From positions 3,962,001 through 4,026,000 of the forward strand of contig CP033464.1 of the NCBI GenBank assembly GCA_007833815.1: 64,000 nt of DNA, written 5' to 3'. The notes below the pieces were generated by a model. The model did no database searches and was not told the DNA's origin. It was given only the letters and a program-made list of their open reading frames with translations. Each line of letters opens with the position of its first letter. Position 1 is the stretch's first letter. Made by a program: the position numbers and the translations under genes. Source of the DNA: Brevibacillus laterosporus. Lineage in GTDB: Bacteria; Bacillota; Bacilli; Brevibacillales; Brevibacillaceae. Positions 7,488-16,082 of the stretch are shown in pieces.

Positions 7488-9288
7488 GGAGAAAAAGGGA
7501 ATCTCAAGGCTGTTGGAGCTTGCAGGTGAAAAAAAATCGCTTATGGTGTGGTCCGCGATTTTATCTACCGTGAGCGTGTTTTTGTTGCTGGTTCCGTATG
7601 TCTCGGTCTACTATGTGATGGCTGAGCTTTTAACACATGCTTCGGACATTTCCGCTGTGGACGCCGCGTACGTCTTACGGTGGGCCATTTGGGGCATTGC
7701 GGGAATGGTTCTGGGTTATTTCTTCATGTATGTCGGAGGGATGTGCTCGCATATTGCGGCATTTCGTATCCTGTACGGCATCAGGGTCAAGCTGTCGGAT
7801 CACATTGGAGCGCTCCCTCTCGGCTACTTTAACAAAAATGCCACGGGGAAAATCAAAAAAATCGTTGAGCAAGATGTAGAAAAAATCGAGCTGTTTATCG
7901 CCCACCAGTTGCCCGATCTGATCAACACTGTCGTCATGATCGTTGCAATCATTGTCACGATGTTTTCATTGAACATCTGGCTTGCACTTGCCTGCGTCAT
8001 CCCCATGCTGATCGGATTTGCCTCCCAATACTCCATGATGGCCGGGAAAAAAGCAAAGGAGGGACTGAAGGAGTATTTTGACGCGCTGGAAAACATCAAT
8101 ACCTCCTCCATCCAGTATGTGCGGGGTATGCCCTCCATCAAAATCTTCGGGCAGACGGTCCATTCTTTTCGGAAATTCCATGATGACATGCTCCATTACC
8201 GCAATTTCAGCGTCAAGTATACGGACAATTTTCAAAACGGTTATGTATCCTTTAAAGTCATCATTTTATCGCTGGCGACTTTCTTTTTGCCTGTCGGGCT
8301 GTTTTTCATCAGCACAGATCCGCATAACGTGGCCTTTGCCGCAACGCTCTTGTTTTTTCTCGTTTTGACACCGGGTATTTCTACGCCAATTTTCAAACTG
8401 AACAGCTTTGCCTCCACCCTTAATGTCATTGTCGAAGGGGTCAACCGCATTGACGAAATATTCAAGGAAACGACCATAAAGGAGCCTGAAGTCGGCAAAA
8501 AACCTTCCTCTTATGACATCGGGTTCCATGAGGTTTCCTTTTCTTACGGCGGTGAGGGCAGTGCAGAGGTTTTGAAAGAAATCAGCTTTACTGCACCTCA
8601 GGGAAAAATCACGGCTCTGGTCGGCCCCTCCGGCTCTGGAAAATCCACCGTTGCCCAGCTTATCTCCCGGTTTTGGGACGTGCTAAAAGGAAGCATCACT
8701 ATTGGCGGCGTGGATATCCGCGACATGAGAATGAACGAGCTGATGGATACCCTGTCCTTTGTGTTTCAGGATACGTTTCTGTTTTCAGATACACTCTATA
8801 ATAATATTTTGGCGGGCAGGCCGACTGCAACAAAAGAGGAAGTCCACGCAGCAGCCAAAGCCGCGCAATGCCATGAGTTTATTGAGCGTTTGCCAAATGG
8901 CTACGATACACGGATCGGCGAGGGTGGGGTTTATCTGTCGGGTGGTGAGGAACAGCGGGTATCCGTCGCAAGAGCCATCTTGAAAAATTCACCCATTCTT
9001 GTACTTGATGAAGCCACAGCTTACGCTGATCCGGAAAATGAATACCAAATGCAGCTTGCGTTACGCGAGCTCATCAAGGACAAAACGGTGCTGATCATCG
9101 CCCATCGTTTGACAACCATTTGCGAGGCGGATCAGATCATTGTATTGAAGGAAGGGAAAATCGACGATATCGGCACCCATGGCGAGCTTCTTGCTCACGG
9201 GGGTTTATACAAAAGCATGTGGGACGCCTACACATCTTCCGCGGAATGGAAAATCGACATTTCGCAGGAGAAGGAGGAATTCGTGTGA
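7477..9288 (+). CDS. ABC permease-ATPase fusion, YbtP/IrtA-like siderophore transporter half
   Basis: A 603-aa half-transporter starting at TTG 7477 (RBS AAGGGAG), overlapping the ECF ATPase by 11 bases. Residues ~1-330 are a six-helix ABC type exporter-fold membrane domain; the C-terminal ABC domain has Walker A GPSGSGKST, signature LSGGEEQRV, Walker B ILVLDEATA and the H-loop IIAHRL. DEATAYADPENE is typical of the YbtP/Q and IrtA/B branch, which have an exporter fold but import ferric siderophores. It should form a heterodimer with the next gene product. Context in a Fur-controlled salicylate locus supports iron-chelate uptake; export of the siderophore cannot be excluded. Confidence 0.88.
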   Translation: MKAKEKKGISRLLELAGEKKSLMVWSAILSTVSVFLLLVPYVSVYYVMAELLTHASDISAVDAAYVLRWAIWGIAGMVLGYFFMYVGGMCSHIAAFRILYGIRVKLSDHIGALPLGYFNKNATGKIKKIVEQDVEKIELFIAHQLPDLINTVVMIVAIIVTMFSLNIWLALACVIPMLIGFASQYSMMAGKKAKEGLKEYFDALENINTSSIQYVRGMPSIKIFGQTVHSFRKFHDDMLHYRNFSVKYTDNFQNGYVSFKVIILSLATFFLPVGLFFISTDPHNVAFAATLLFFLVLTPGISTPIFKLNSFASTLNVIVEGVNRIDEIFKETTIKEPEVGKKPSSYDIGFHEVSFSYGGEGSAEVLKEISFTAPQGKITALVGPSGSGKSTVAQLISRFWDVLKGSITIGGVDIRDMRMNELMDTLSFVFQDTFLFSDTLYNNILAGRPTATKEEVHAAAKAAQCHEFIERLPNGYDTRIGEGGVYLSGGEEQRVSVARAILKNSPILVLDEATAYADPENEYQMQLALRELIKDKTVLIIAHRLTTICEADQIIVLKEGKIDDIGTHGELLAHGGLYKSMWDAYTSSAEWKIDISQEKEEFV

Positions 9289-11027
9289 TAATGAAACAGC
9301 TACGCAATATTACTGCGGGTGATCCACAGAAAATGTTGAAGCCCATCCTTTGGGCGGTCTTGGCCAATTTGGTCAATATATTTCCGTTCGGGTGCATGGC
9401 CGCCGCAGTGAGTATGATTTACGCATACTATTCAAAGGAACAGTCATCTTTGAATATGCAAGGCTTATGGCTCGCATGGGGGTGCATGGTGTTATTCCTT
9501 GTCCTTGTGTTTCTGTGCGAACGGATGTCTTACCGTTCTACTTACCGCAGTGCGTACGAGTCTTCTGCTGATGGACGGACACATCTAGCAGAGCATATGC
9601 GCAAGCTCCCTCTAGGCTTCCTCATGAGAAAAGACCCCGGAGAACTCGGCCATATGATGATGAATGATTTTATCCATTTAGAAAATGCCGCGACGAATAT
9701 TTTACCGCAACTTGTAAGCGGTGCGATTATACCCATTTTGGCCTTTCTTGGTCTGCTTTTTATGGACTGGCGAATGGCTGTGGCCATGCTTGCGGGGTTT
9801 CCCGTAGCTGTGCTGTTGCTATGGGGTGTTTCCGGTTTGGAACGAAAACTCGGCAAGAGTCATTCCAAGGCCAAAATCGTTCAGGCCAATTGTTTGCAGG
9901 AATACCTGTTTGGGATGAAAATTATCAAGGCTTACAACCTGCGCGGTGAGAATTTTAAAAGATTGGAACAGTCTTTTTCTCATTATATGAAGGAAAGCAT
10001 CAAGCTGGAGGGCGTGCTTGGTCCATTCTTTTTGGTCGCAATGGCCTTTATGCAAACCGGCGTGTCCTTGATGACGATCGTGGGAGTATATCTCATATTG
10101 GGTGGTGAAATTACGATCCCTTTGTTTGCTATGTTTCTGCTGGTGGGCACTCGTGTTTTTGATCCACTGTCGGTTGCCATCATGCGCCTCCCTGCGTTCA
10201 AATATGACGCCATGGCGGGCGAACGCATAGTCAGCCTACTGGATGAGCCTGTCATGAGGGGCGAAAAAGAACCGCCGGAACACCACGATATCCGCTTTGA
10301 CAGCGTAACCTTCGGCTATGACAAAAGCATCGTGTTGGACAATGTTACCGTGGAAATGAAGGAAGGGACGCTTACCGCGATCGTCGGTCCTTCGGGAAGC
10401 GGGAAAAGCACGCTGCTACGCCTGATTGCGCGGTTTTACGACCCTCAGCACGGGAAAGTGCTGTTTGGCGGCAGTGATGAACGCGAAATGGACCCGGAAA
10501 AGCTCATGAAAAAAATCTCCATGGTATTCCAGGACGTTTATCTGTTCCAGGACACCATCCGCAATAATATCCGCTATGGGCGGGAGAACGCCACACAAGC
10601 GGATATTGAGGAAGCTGCAAAAGAAGCTTGCTGCCATGATTTCATCATGAAGCTGCCCCATGGTTATGACACCATGGTGGGAGAAGGCGGGTCCACCCTC
10701 TCTGGTGGTGAGCGCCAGCGCATCTCCATCGCCCGGGCCATACTCAAAAACGCTCCCGTTATATTGCTCGACGAGGCCACTTCCTCCCTCGATCCGGAAA
10801 ACGAGGTAGAAATGCAGAGAGCGATCCGCCGCCTGATCAAGGGGCGCACTGTCATCATGATCGCCCACCGGCTGAAAACCATTGTCAACGCAGACAGAAT
10901 CATCGTGCTGGACAAAGGCAAAATCGTCGAAGAGGGGCGGCATGAGGAGCTCATCAAAAACGACGGACTATACGCCAAGCTATGGGAGCTCCAGACCAAA
11001 ACGAGTGGCTGGAGGATTACTGCATAA
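9285..11027 (+). CDS. ABC permease-ATPase fusion, YbtQ/IrtB-like partner
   Basis: I place the start at GTG 9285, which overlaps the previous stop as GTGA and lies 6 bases from AAGGAGG; an in-frame ATG at 9291 is the alternative. The product (about 580 aa) has an exporter-fold membrane domain (~1-320) and an ABC domain with GPSGSGKST, LSGGERQRI, ILLDEATSSLD and MIAHRL. Last gene of the rightward operon; a terminator-like hairpin stands at 11286-11335. The pair with the preceding gene matches the arrangement of ybtP-ybtQ and of eqbK-eqbL in gram-positive siderophore loci. Confidence 0.88.
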   Translation: MIMKQLRNITAGDPQKMLKPILWAVLANLVNIFPFGCMAAAVSMIYAYYSKEQSSLNMQGLWLAWGCMVLFLVLVFLCERMSYRSTYRSAYESSADGRTHLAEHMRKLPLGFLMRKDPGELGHMMMNDFIHLENAATNILPQLVSGAIIPILAFLGLLFMDWRMAVAMLAGFPVAVLLLWGVSGLERKLGKSHSKAKIVQANCLQEYLFGMKIIKAYNLRGENFKRLEQSFSHYMKESIKLEGVLGPFFLVAMAFMQTGVSLMTIVGVYLILGGEITIPLFAMFLLVGTRVFDPLSVAIMRLPAFKYDAMAGERIVSLLDEPVMRGEKEPPEHHDIRFDSVTFGYDKSIVLDNVTVEMKEGTLTAIVGPSGSGKSTLLRLIARFYDPQHGKVLFGGSDEREMDPEKLMKKISMVFQDVYLFQDTIRNNIRYGRENATQADIEEAAKEACCHDFIMKLPHGYDTMVGEGGSTLSGGERQRISIARAILKNAPVILLDEATSSLDPENEVEMQRAIRRLIKGRTVIMIAHRLKTIVNADRIIVLDKGKIVEEGRHEELIKNDGLYAKLWELQTKTSGWRITA

Positions 11028-11285
11028 CGGTTTTACCCTTTGATCCTGTAAGAGTCGTTTACTGGCAAGCAAAGAAAACACACTATCCCTGAATCATTTT
11101 TATCAAGATGAAAAATGTTAGAAAAAAAAAGCATTAGACTAGAAAACTTGACTCGATTAATAAAAAGAAAATCACTCGCAGAAAAAAGTACATGTATCCG
11201 GATTATATATTTTATCTTGCAATTAGGGATAGCACCCTCTTGTTACTTCACTTCTTCTGGATCATGCACTTTCTGCCCTATAAGG

Positions 11286-11338
11286 AGTACCTCCTGAATC
11301 GTATTCAAAGTATGATTCGAAGGAGGTGCTTTTTCCTT
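11286..11338 (+). terminator. Rho-independent terminator after the importer operon
   Basis: AGTACCTCCT (11286-11295) pairs with AGGAGGTGCT (11321-11330) with one G-U, and GAATC pairs with GATTC inside; a T-rich run follows. It lies 260 bp beyond the last ABC gene; 11028-11285 shows no convincing gene. Confidence 0.6.
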
Positions 11339-11500
11339 TTATGTTGCTATTATTGTAATATTCTTAAAAAAAGCATTATCCCCTCCCCCCTTCAATGAAA
11401 TGGCTGAAATTCGGCTGTTTATACTCTTTATTAGTAATTTTTGTATTTTCAAGTCCCTTTTTATTATTGAACATAATTATGAGAACTGTTTTATGAATTA

Positions 11501-11580
11501 GCCGAGAACACTCGTGATTTTAATCATGAGTGTTCTCGGCTTCGGACAAAGCGTGTCTTCTGACACGTTAATTGTCCGAC
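11501..11580. repeat. Two tandem stem-loops in a non-coding region
   Basis: First stem: GCCGAGAACACTCGTGAT (11501-11518) against ATCATGAGTGTTCTCGGC (11523-11540), 17 of 18 pairs canonical and one wobble. Second stem: TCGGACAA...GTGTC against GACAC...TTGTCCGA (about 11542-11579), with a few mismatches. Neither is followed by a T-run. They precede the omega-RNA-like segment by about 100 bp and could be the left end of the same IS200/IS605-derived element, or an unrelated palindromic repeat. Confidence 0.5.
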
Positions 11581-11679
11581 TACTTCTTTGAATAACGAAC
11601 AAGAACAGGTATACTAATCTTGTACAGATTGCTCATTGAAAACTGAATGTATGGGGTTGCCATAAGGAATGCTTTGTGG

Positions 11680-11865
11680 CGTAAAACATTCAAGCACCTT
11701 CGTCCTCTCTGACCGAAAAGCGAAAACCAAGCAGTAGGTCAGAGAGAAGAGTCCAACGTACACTTTTTTTCAATAACCGTAGGGACTACGGGGATAGCCT
11801 GCTAATTCTCACTTCGTTGGATGTGATAGCGCAGGAATCTCGTGGCTTTAGCCATGAGAGGTTCA
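11680..11865 (+). ncRNA. Orphan omega-RNA / reRNA-like right end of an IS200/IS605-family element
   Basis: Four nested stems can be drawn: CTCTCTGACC/GGTCAGAGAG (11705-11714 with 11737-11746), CCGTAG/CTACGG (11777-11782 with 11786-11791), CCTGC/GCAGG (11798-11802 with 11831-11835), and the terminal hairpin TCTCGTGGC-TTTA-GCCATGAGA (11838-11859) ending in GGTTCAA. The last hairpin plus GTTCAA is the classic right end of IS605-group elements, and the segment before it has the form of TnpB guide-RNA scaffolds. No tnpB or tnpA coding sequence is present nearby, so this is a stand-alone or miniature element. A TnpB encoded elsewhere would read the flanking bases from 11866 as guide. The exact 5' end is uncertain. 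Confidence 0.6.
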
Positions 11866-12753
11866 AACCTGTTTATTTTCTATTATCTCAACAAATTTTG
11901 TTGAAGCTGGTGATAGAGGCACACTTTTTAAAAAACATACTCCTATATTTCTCTTTGGTATTTCTTCAATTAGTCGTATTTCATATAATAATCCTTTATG
12001 TAAATACTCTTGGGAAAATTCTTTAGTTACACATGCTATCCCTAAATTTATTTTAGCAAACTCCAATAATAAATCATGTGAGCCTAATTCAAATTCTGGC
12101 GAAATCTTTATCCCTCTAGATATCATATAATCCTCTACATACTTTCTTGAATTTGATTTCGTTTCAAGTAATATTAATGGCAGTTTTACTAGTTCATCAA
12201 GGCTTAATGGTTTAGAAAATATATTCTTATATTTCTCCCCGCAAACAAAAATATCATGGATATCAATACATGATCTTAGTTCTAATGTAGGATCATCAAG
12301 CGGAAAATTACAAATTGCAATATCAACCTCTCCCGATTTTAATATAGAACAGATCTCTATTGTTGTACCATTGACAATATTAAACTTAATATTGGGATAT
12401 CTATTATGAAAAGCTTCTAAATAGGGAAGTAAAAAATACCTAGAAATAGTATCACCTACGCCTATCTTTAATTCCCCCGTTGTTAAATTCTTAAACTCTA
12501 AAATCTTTTTTTCCCCAACTTCAATTAAATTAATAGCCGAATTAACATATTCAAATAGAAGGCTACCTTCAGTTGTTAAAGATACCCCTTTAGGTGTTCT
12601 ATTAAATAGACGTATATCTAATTCTCTTTCTAATTGCATTATCGCTTGACTAACAGCTGGTTGAGTCATATAAAGATCTTTTGCTGCCTTGGAAAAACTT
12701 TCACTTTTCCCTACCTTACAAAATACTTTATACAAATCTAATTTACTCACCAT
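11863..12753 (-). CDS. LysR-family transcriptional regulator
   Basis: A 296-aa LysR regulator starting at ATG 12753 (AAGGAG RBS); an upstream in-frame start would lack an RBS. The N-terminal winged helix-turn-helix is clear (SFSKAAKDLYMTQPAVSQ), followed by a two-lobed effector domain. It is divergent from the F420-ligase-like gene, 120 bp away, so it probably controls that gene in response to a small molecule. Its stop codon TGA (11863-11865) lies in the terminal TTCAA of the IS605-type right end, so the insertion touched the last codon(s) without removing the effector domain. Base composition is markedly AT-rich compared with the siderophore locus, like its partner. Confidence 0.9.
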   Translation of the reverse strand: MVSKLDLYKVFCKVGKSESFSKAAKDLYMTQPAVSQAIMQLERELDIRLFNRTPKGVSLTTEGSLLFEYVNSAINLIEVGEKKILEFKNLTTGELKIGVGDTISRYFLLPYLEAFHNRYPNIKFNIVNGTTIEICSILKSGEVDIAICNFPLDDPTLELRSCIDIHDIFVCGEKYKNIFSKPLSLDELVKLPLILLETKSNSRKYVEDYMISRGIKISPEFELGSHDLLLEFAKINLGIACVTKEFSQEYLHKGLLYEIRLIEEIPKRNIGVCFLKSVPLSPASTKFVEIIENKQV

Positions 12754-12873
12754 ATAAACACTCCTTATACCTACCATTCGATATATTAATTTTACTTATA
12801 TCATTAAGCCGATGTATATTACAAGTATCTACATAATATAAATTAACTTTACTAGTTAAAAGGAGTGATTATA

Positions 12874-14064
12874 TTGGAAAGAGTAGTTGGAACAGTTGTT
12901 AGAGGTCTTCGTTGCCCGATAATAAATCAAGGGGACAACTTAGAAGAAATCGTTGTAGATAGTGTGTTAAAAGCTTCAGAAGTTGAAGGCTTTAACATTA
13001 ATGATAAAGATATCGTTACGATAACAGAATCAATTGTTGCTCGTGCTCAAGGTAATTATGCTACTATCGATAATATTGCTAAAGATATTAATTCAAAATT
13101 TGGGGAAGAAACTGTTGGAGTAATATTCCCTATCTTAAGTCGTAATCGTTTTGCAATCTGTCTCCGCGGTATTGCAAAAGGAGCTAAAAAAATTGTTTTA
13201 ATGCTTAGCTATCCATCTGATGAAGTTGGTAATCACTTAGTGGATTTAGACACGCTTGATGAAAAAGGAGTTAATCCTTGGACAGATGTTTTAACAGAAA
13301 AACAATTCCGTGATCATTTTGGATATAATAAACATACTTTTACTGGTGTTGATTATATTGATTATTATAAATCGTTAGTTGAAGAATATGGTGTTGAATG
13401 TGAGGTTATATTCTCAAATAATCCAAAGACCATTTTAGATTATACAAAAAATGTTCTTACTTGTGATATCCATACAAGATTCAGAACTAAGAAAATATTG
13501 AAAGCAAATGGTGGGGTTAACATTTATAGCCTCGATAACATATTATCAGAGTCTATTGATGGCAGTGGATGTAATGAAGCATATGGTCTGCTAGGATCAA
13601 ATAAATCAACAGAAGATAGTGTTAAACTTTTCCCACGTAATTGTCAACCGATAGTTGATAAAATACAACATATGCTCAAAGAAAAGACTGGCAAAAATGT
13701 TGAAGTCATGATTTATGGAGATGGAGCATTCAAAGACCCAGTAGGTAAGATATGGGAACTTGCTGACCCAGTTGTATCACCAGCTTACACATCAGGACTT
13801 GATGGTACACCTAATGAAGTAAAGTTAAAATATCTTGCTGATAATAACTTTGCTGATTTAAGAGGCGAAGAACTTAAACAAGCTATATCTCAATACATTA
13901 ACAATAAAGGTTCTGATCTTGTAGGATCGATGGAAGCACAAGGTACTACACCTAGAAAACTTACTGATCTTATAGGTTCTCTATCCGATTTAACTTCGGG
14001 AAGCGGAGATAAAGGAACACCCGTTGTCTTTTTACAAGGTTATTTTGATAATTATACAAAATAA
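12874..14064 (+). CDS. Coenzyme F420-0:L-glutamate ligase (CofE)-like protein
   Basis: Start chosen at TTG 12874, eight bases after AAAGGAG; an in-frame GTG at 12865 lies inside that RBS. The 396-aa product begins ERVVGTVVRGLR and carries LSRNRFAICLRGIA, SYPSDEVGNHLV and MIYGDGAFKDPVGKIWELAD, the hallmarks of the F420_ligase family as found in Bacillota and clostridia. CofE adds gamma-linked glutamate to F420-0 in archaea and actinobacteria. I see no other F420 gene here and Bacillota do not generally make F420, so the real substrate is unknown; an ATP/GTP-dependent amide ligase acting on another acid is my inference. It is paired with a divergent LysR gene, and its likely terminator is now 1.6 kb away because of an IS insertion. 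Confidence 0.8.
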   Translation: MERVVGTVVRGLRCPIINQGDNLEEIVVDSVLKASEVEGFNINDKDIVTITESIVARAQGNYATIDNIAKDINSKFGEETVGVIFPILSRNRFAICLRGIAKGAKKIVLMLSYPSDEVGNHLVDLDTLDEKGVNPWTDVLTEKQFRDHFGYNKHTFTGVDYIDYYKSLVEEYGVECEVIFSNNPKTILDYTKNVLTCDIHTRFRTKKILKANGGVNIYSLDNILSESIDGSGCNEAYGLLGSNKSTEDSVKLFPRNCQPIVDKIQHMLKEKTGKNVEVMIYGDGAFKDPVGKIWELADPVVSPAYTSGLDGTPNEVKLKYLADNNFADLRGEELKQAISQYINNKGSDLVGSMEAQGTTPRKLTDLIGSLSDLTSGSGDKGTPVVFLQGYFDNYTK

Positions 14065-14095
14065 TATTATTAATCAATGAATGAATTGATTAGAT

Positions 14096-15662
14096 AATTG
14101 AATCAATTTCATAAATCAGAGCCCTACGGGCTCAAGGGTTTTTGAGCATAGAAAAAGGAGTACCTCCCCAAATCTCTAATAAGTTAAGTGCGATCTAAAC
14201 TTAAGAGGTGGTGGTGACTCCCAGTGTCTATTATAAAACAAGGAAGCCTATTTGATATACAAGAATTATTCGACTTAGAACCTCCCAAACGTTTTGAGGC
14301 TATTTTCTCTACTCTTGACATTGAACCGATTCTTTTCTATATTTCCAAAAAATCGATCTATGGAGCTCCTACTGAGTTGAATTATGCTGCCATGCTGTAT
14401 TCTCTGGTCGCTCGAATCGTAGAACGGATTCCAACTGTGAAAGATTTGCGGAAACGTTTAAAACATGACTTTATCTTTCGAATGGAATGCGGTTTTCTAT
14501 TTTGTGACAGTCTTCCTTCCGAGGCATCGTACTCTCGTCTGGTTCATAAACTTTCTGAAACAGCACACCTCGAAAAAGTCCAAGACAAGTTACTCTTGCA
14601 AGCAATTCAGGAAGGGTTCATAGGCGATGAAGCAATTGCCATCGATGCAACCCATTTTGAATCCCGTGATCGTGGTGTGGAAAAAGAAAAAAAGACGAAA
14701 CCAGAATTGAAAAAACGCGGACGTAAATCAAAAGCAGAAAAAGATATCTACGACAAGCAAAAGCAAGAAAAGGAAGCCCAGAAGTCCTTATATGAAAAAA
14801 CCATTGCAGCTCAACTGGATGTGACGTTGGAGGACCTACGGTCCCAAGTTCCTATCAAACCTGATTGGGGAATTAAGAAAAATAGTGATGGAAAGAACAT
14901 GTTTTGGTTTGGATACAAAGCTCATCTTGCAGTCAGTACGAAAAGTCAGTATATTCTTTGCTCCCTCATGTCCTCTGGAAGTATGAACGATGGGAAAGCA
15001 GCGATTCCTTTGTTGAAGGGAATTCAAACTGTCCTGCCCAATCACATGCGATATGCAATCATGGATGCGGGATATGACTATGTCCCGATCTATCAACAAA
15101 TCGGACGAATGAACGCACAAGCGATTATTGCTTACAACAAGCGGAATGAAGGAGAAATGATTGGGTTCGATTCACATTTTGCGCCAACTTGTGTTCGAGA
15201 ATGCTCTTATCGTTACGACAGTTATGATAAAAAGTACAAAACGTTGAAATTTGTACGGCCAAAAGAATGTAAAGACTGTCCATTGTCTCAAGATTCTCTC
15301 TGTCAAAAAGTCTATAAAATCAAGGCTGAAACCGATCTTCGAAAGTACACCGCGCCAGCCAGAGGAACGAAAACGTGGGAAGAACTCTATGACCAGAGAA
15401 CAGCTGTGGAGCGAGTACATGCTTATTTGAAGGAGTTCTTTCAGCTAAACAATGTCCGATATCGCACAGGAAAGAGGGCAAAAGTCCATTTTGATTTGGT
15501 TACTCTTGTTTATAATGCATCCAAGTTAGCAGTGGATCGAATTCGTAAGGAACTGGCAAGTAGGATGAAAGTAGTAGCTTAATTTTTTCAAAAAAACAGC
15601 ATAGATCCCGTAGGGATAGTCTAATCATTTTTGAAAAAAGCCTTTATGAAATTGATTCAATT
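14096..15662 (+). mobile_element. IS1182-like insertion sequence
   Basis: A single transposase gene is bracketed by perfect 20-bp inverted repeats: AATTGAATCAATTTCATAAA at 14096-14115 and its complement at 15643-15662. Small CCCTACGGG / CCCGTAGGG palindromes lie just inside each end. I see no clear target duplication, so the true tips may differ by a few bases. The element separates the F420-ligase-like gene from a strong terminator. Confidence 0.75.
14224..15582 (+). CDS. IS1182/IS4-like DDE transposase
   Basis: A 452-aa transposase starting at GTG 14224 with GAGGTGG upstream. The N-terminal part (to ~130) looks like the DUF772 transposase domain (PTELNYAAMLYSLVARIVER, PSEASYSRL). The catalytic DDE residues are probably in IDATHFESR (first D), MDAGYDY (second D) and the C-terminal TAVERVHAYLKEFF (E). 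A basic spacer, KKRGRKSKAEKD, and a cysteine cluster (CKDCPLSQDSLC) that may bind zinc are also present. It appears full length, so the element may be active. Family assignment is from domain layout, not from a search. Confidence 0.82.
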   Translation: MSIIKQGSLFDIQELFDLEPPKRFEAIFSTLDIEPILFYISKKSIYGAPTELNYAAMLYSLVARIVERIPTVKDLRKRLKHDFIFRMECGFLFCDSLPSEASYSRLVHKLSETAHLEKVQDKLLLQAIQEGFIGDEAIAIDATHFESRDRGVEKEKKTKPELKKRGRKSKAEKDIYDKQKQEKEAQKSLYEKTIAAQLDVTLEDLRSQVPIKPDWGIKKNSDGKNMFWFGYKAHLAVSTKSQYILCSLMSSGSMNDGKAAIPLLKGIQTVLPNHMRYAIMDAGYDYVPIYQQIGRMNAQAIIAYNKRNEGEMIGFDSHFAPTCVRECSYRYDSYDKKYKTLKFVRPKECKDCPLSQDSLCQKVYKIKAETDLRKYTAPARGTKTWEELYDQRTAVERVHAYLKEFFQLNNVRYRTGKRAKVHFDLVTLVYNASKLAVDRIRKELASRMKVVA

Positions 15663-15668
15663 GTATAT

Positions 15669-15708
15669 AAAAAAGCAATGCTAGCTTTTACTAGTATTGC
15701 TTTTTTTT
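15669..15708 (+). terminator. Strong rho-independent terminator, probably that of the F420-ligase-like gene
   Basis: AAGCAATGCTAG pairs with CTAGTATTGCTT around a short loop and is followed by eight Ts. It lies 7 bp outside the IS right repeat. If the IS is removed, it would sit about 40 bp after the stop of the gene ending at 14064. Confidence 0.75.
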
Positions 15709-16082
15709 ATTCTATACGTTCACAATACGATTTACTCTCATCATAAGGTTTCTTAATCCATATCTAACGAAAAATCATGGATACATATAAATTACTATTT
15801 GCGGTCCAACATAGTTCAAAAAGAAGTTCGAAGAAGCAATAGCTGTTTTGACATTGAATCGAAAAATAGTCCTTAGTCTTGGCTTTTTCGGACAAAAGAT
15901 AATATTAAGTAACCGAGGAACAAATTAAACTCTTTGAAAGACTTTACTATCACAAAATTGATATATCAGATGAAATCTATGTATCAATGTAAATGAATAT
16001 ATCGGTGATTGGATATGCTATTCAAAATGGCAAGAAAGTAACTTACTTTGAACCAATCAAATAGAGCAAGTCTTATTGGGCT

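Noticed and set aside
11115-11398. Small ORFs between the ABC operon and the hairpins
   Set aside because: They overlap the terminator at 11286-11338 and lack an RBS or protein-like composition.
14836-15420. Minus-strand ORFs inside the IS1182-like element
   Set aside because: Antisense to an intact transposase, no RBS and no family match.
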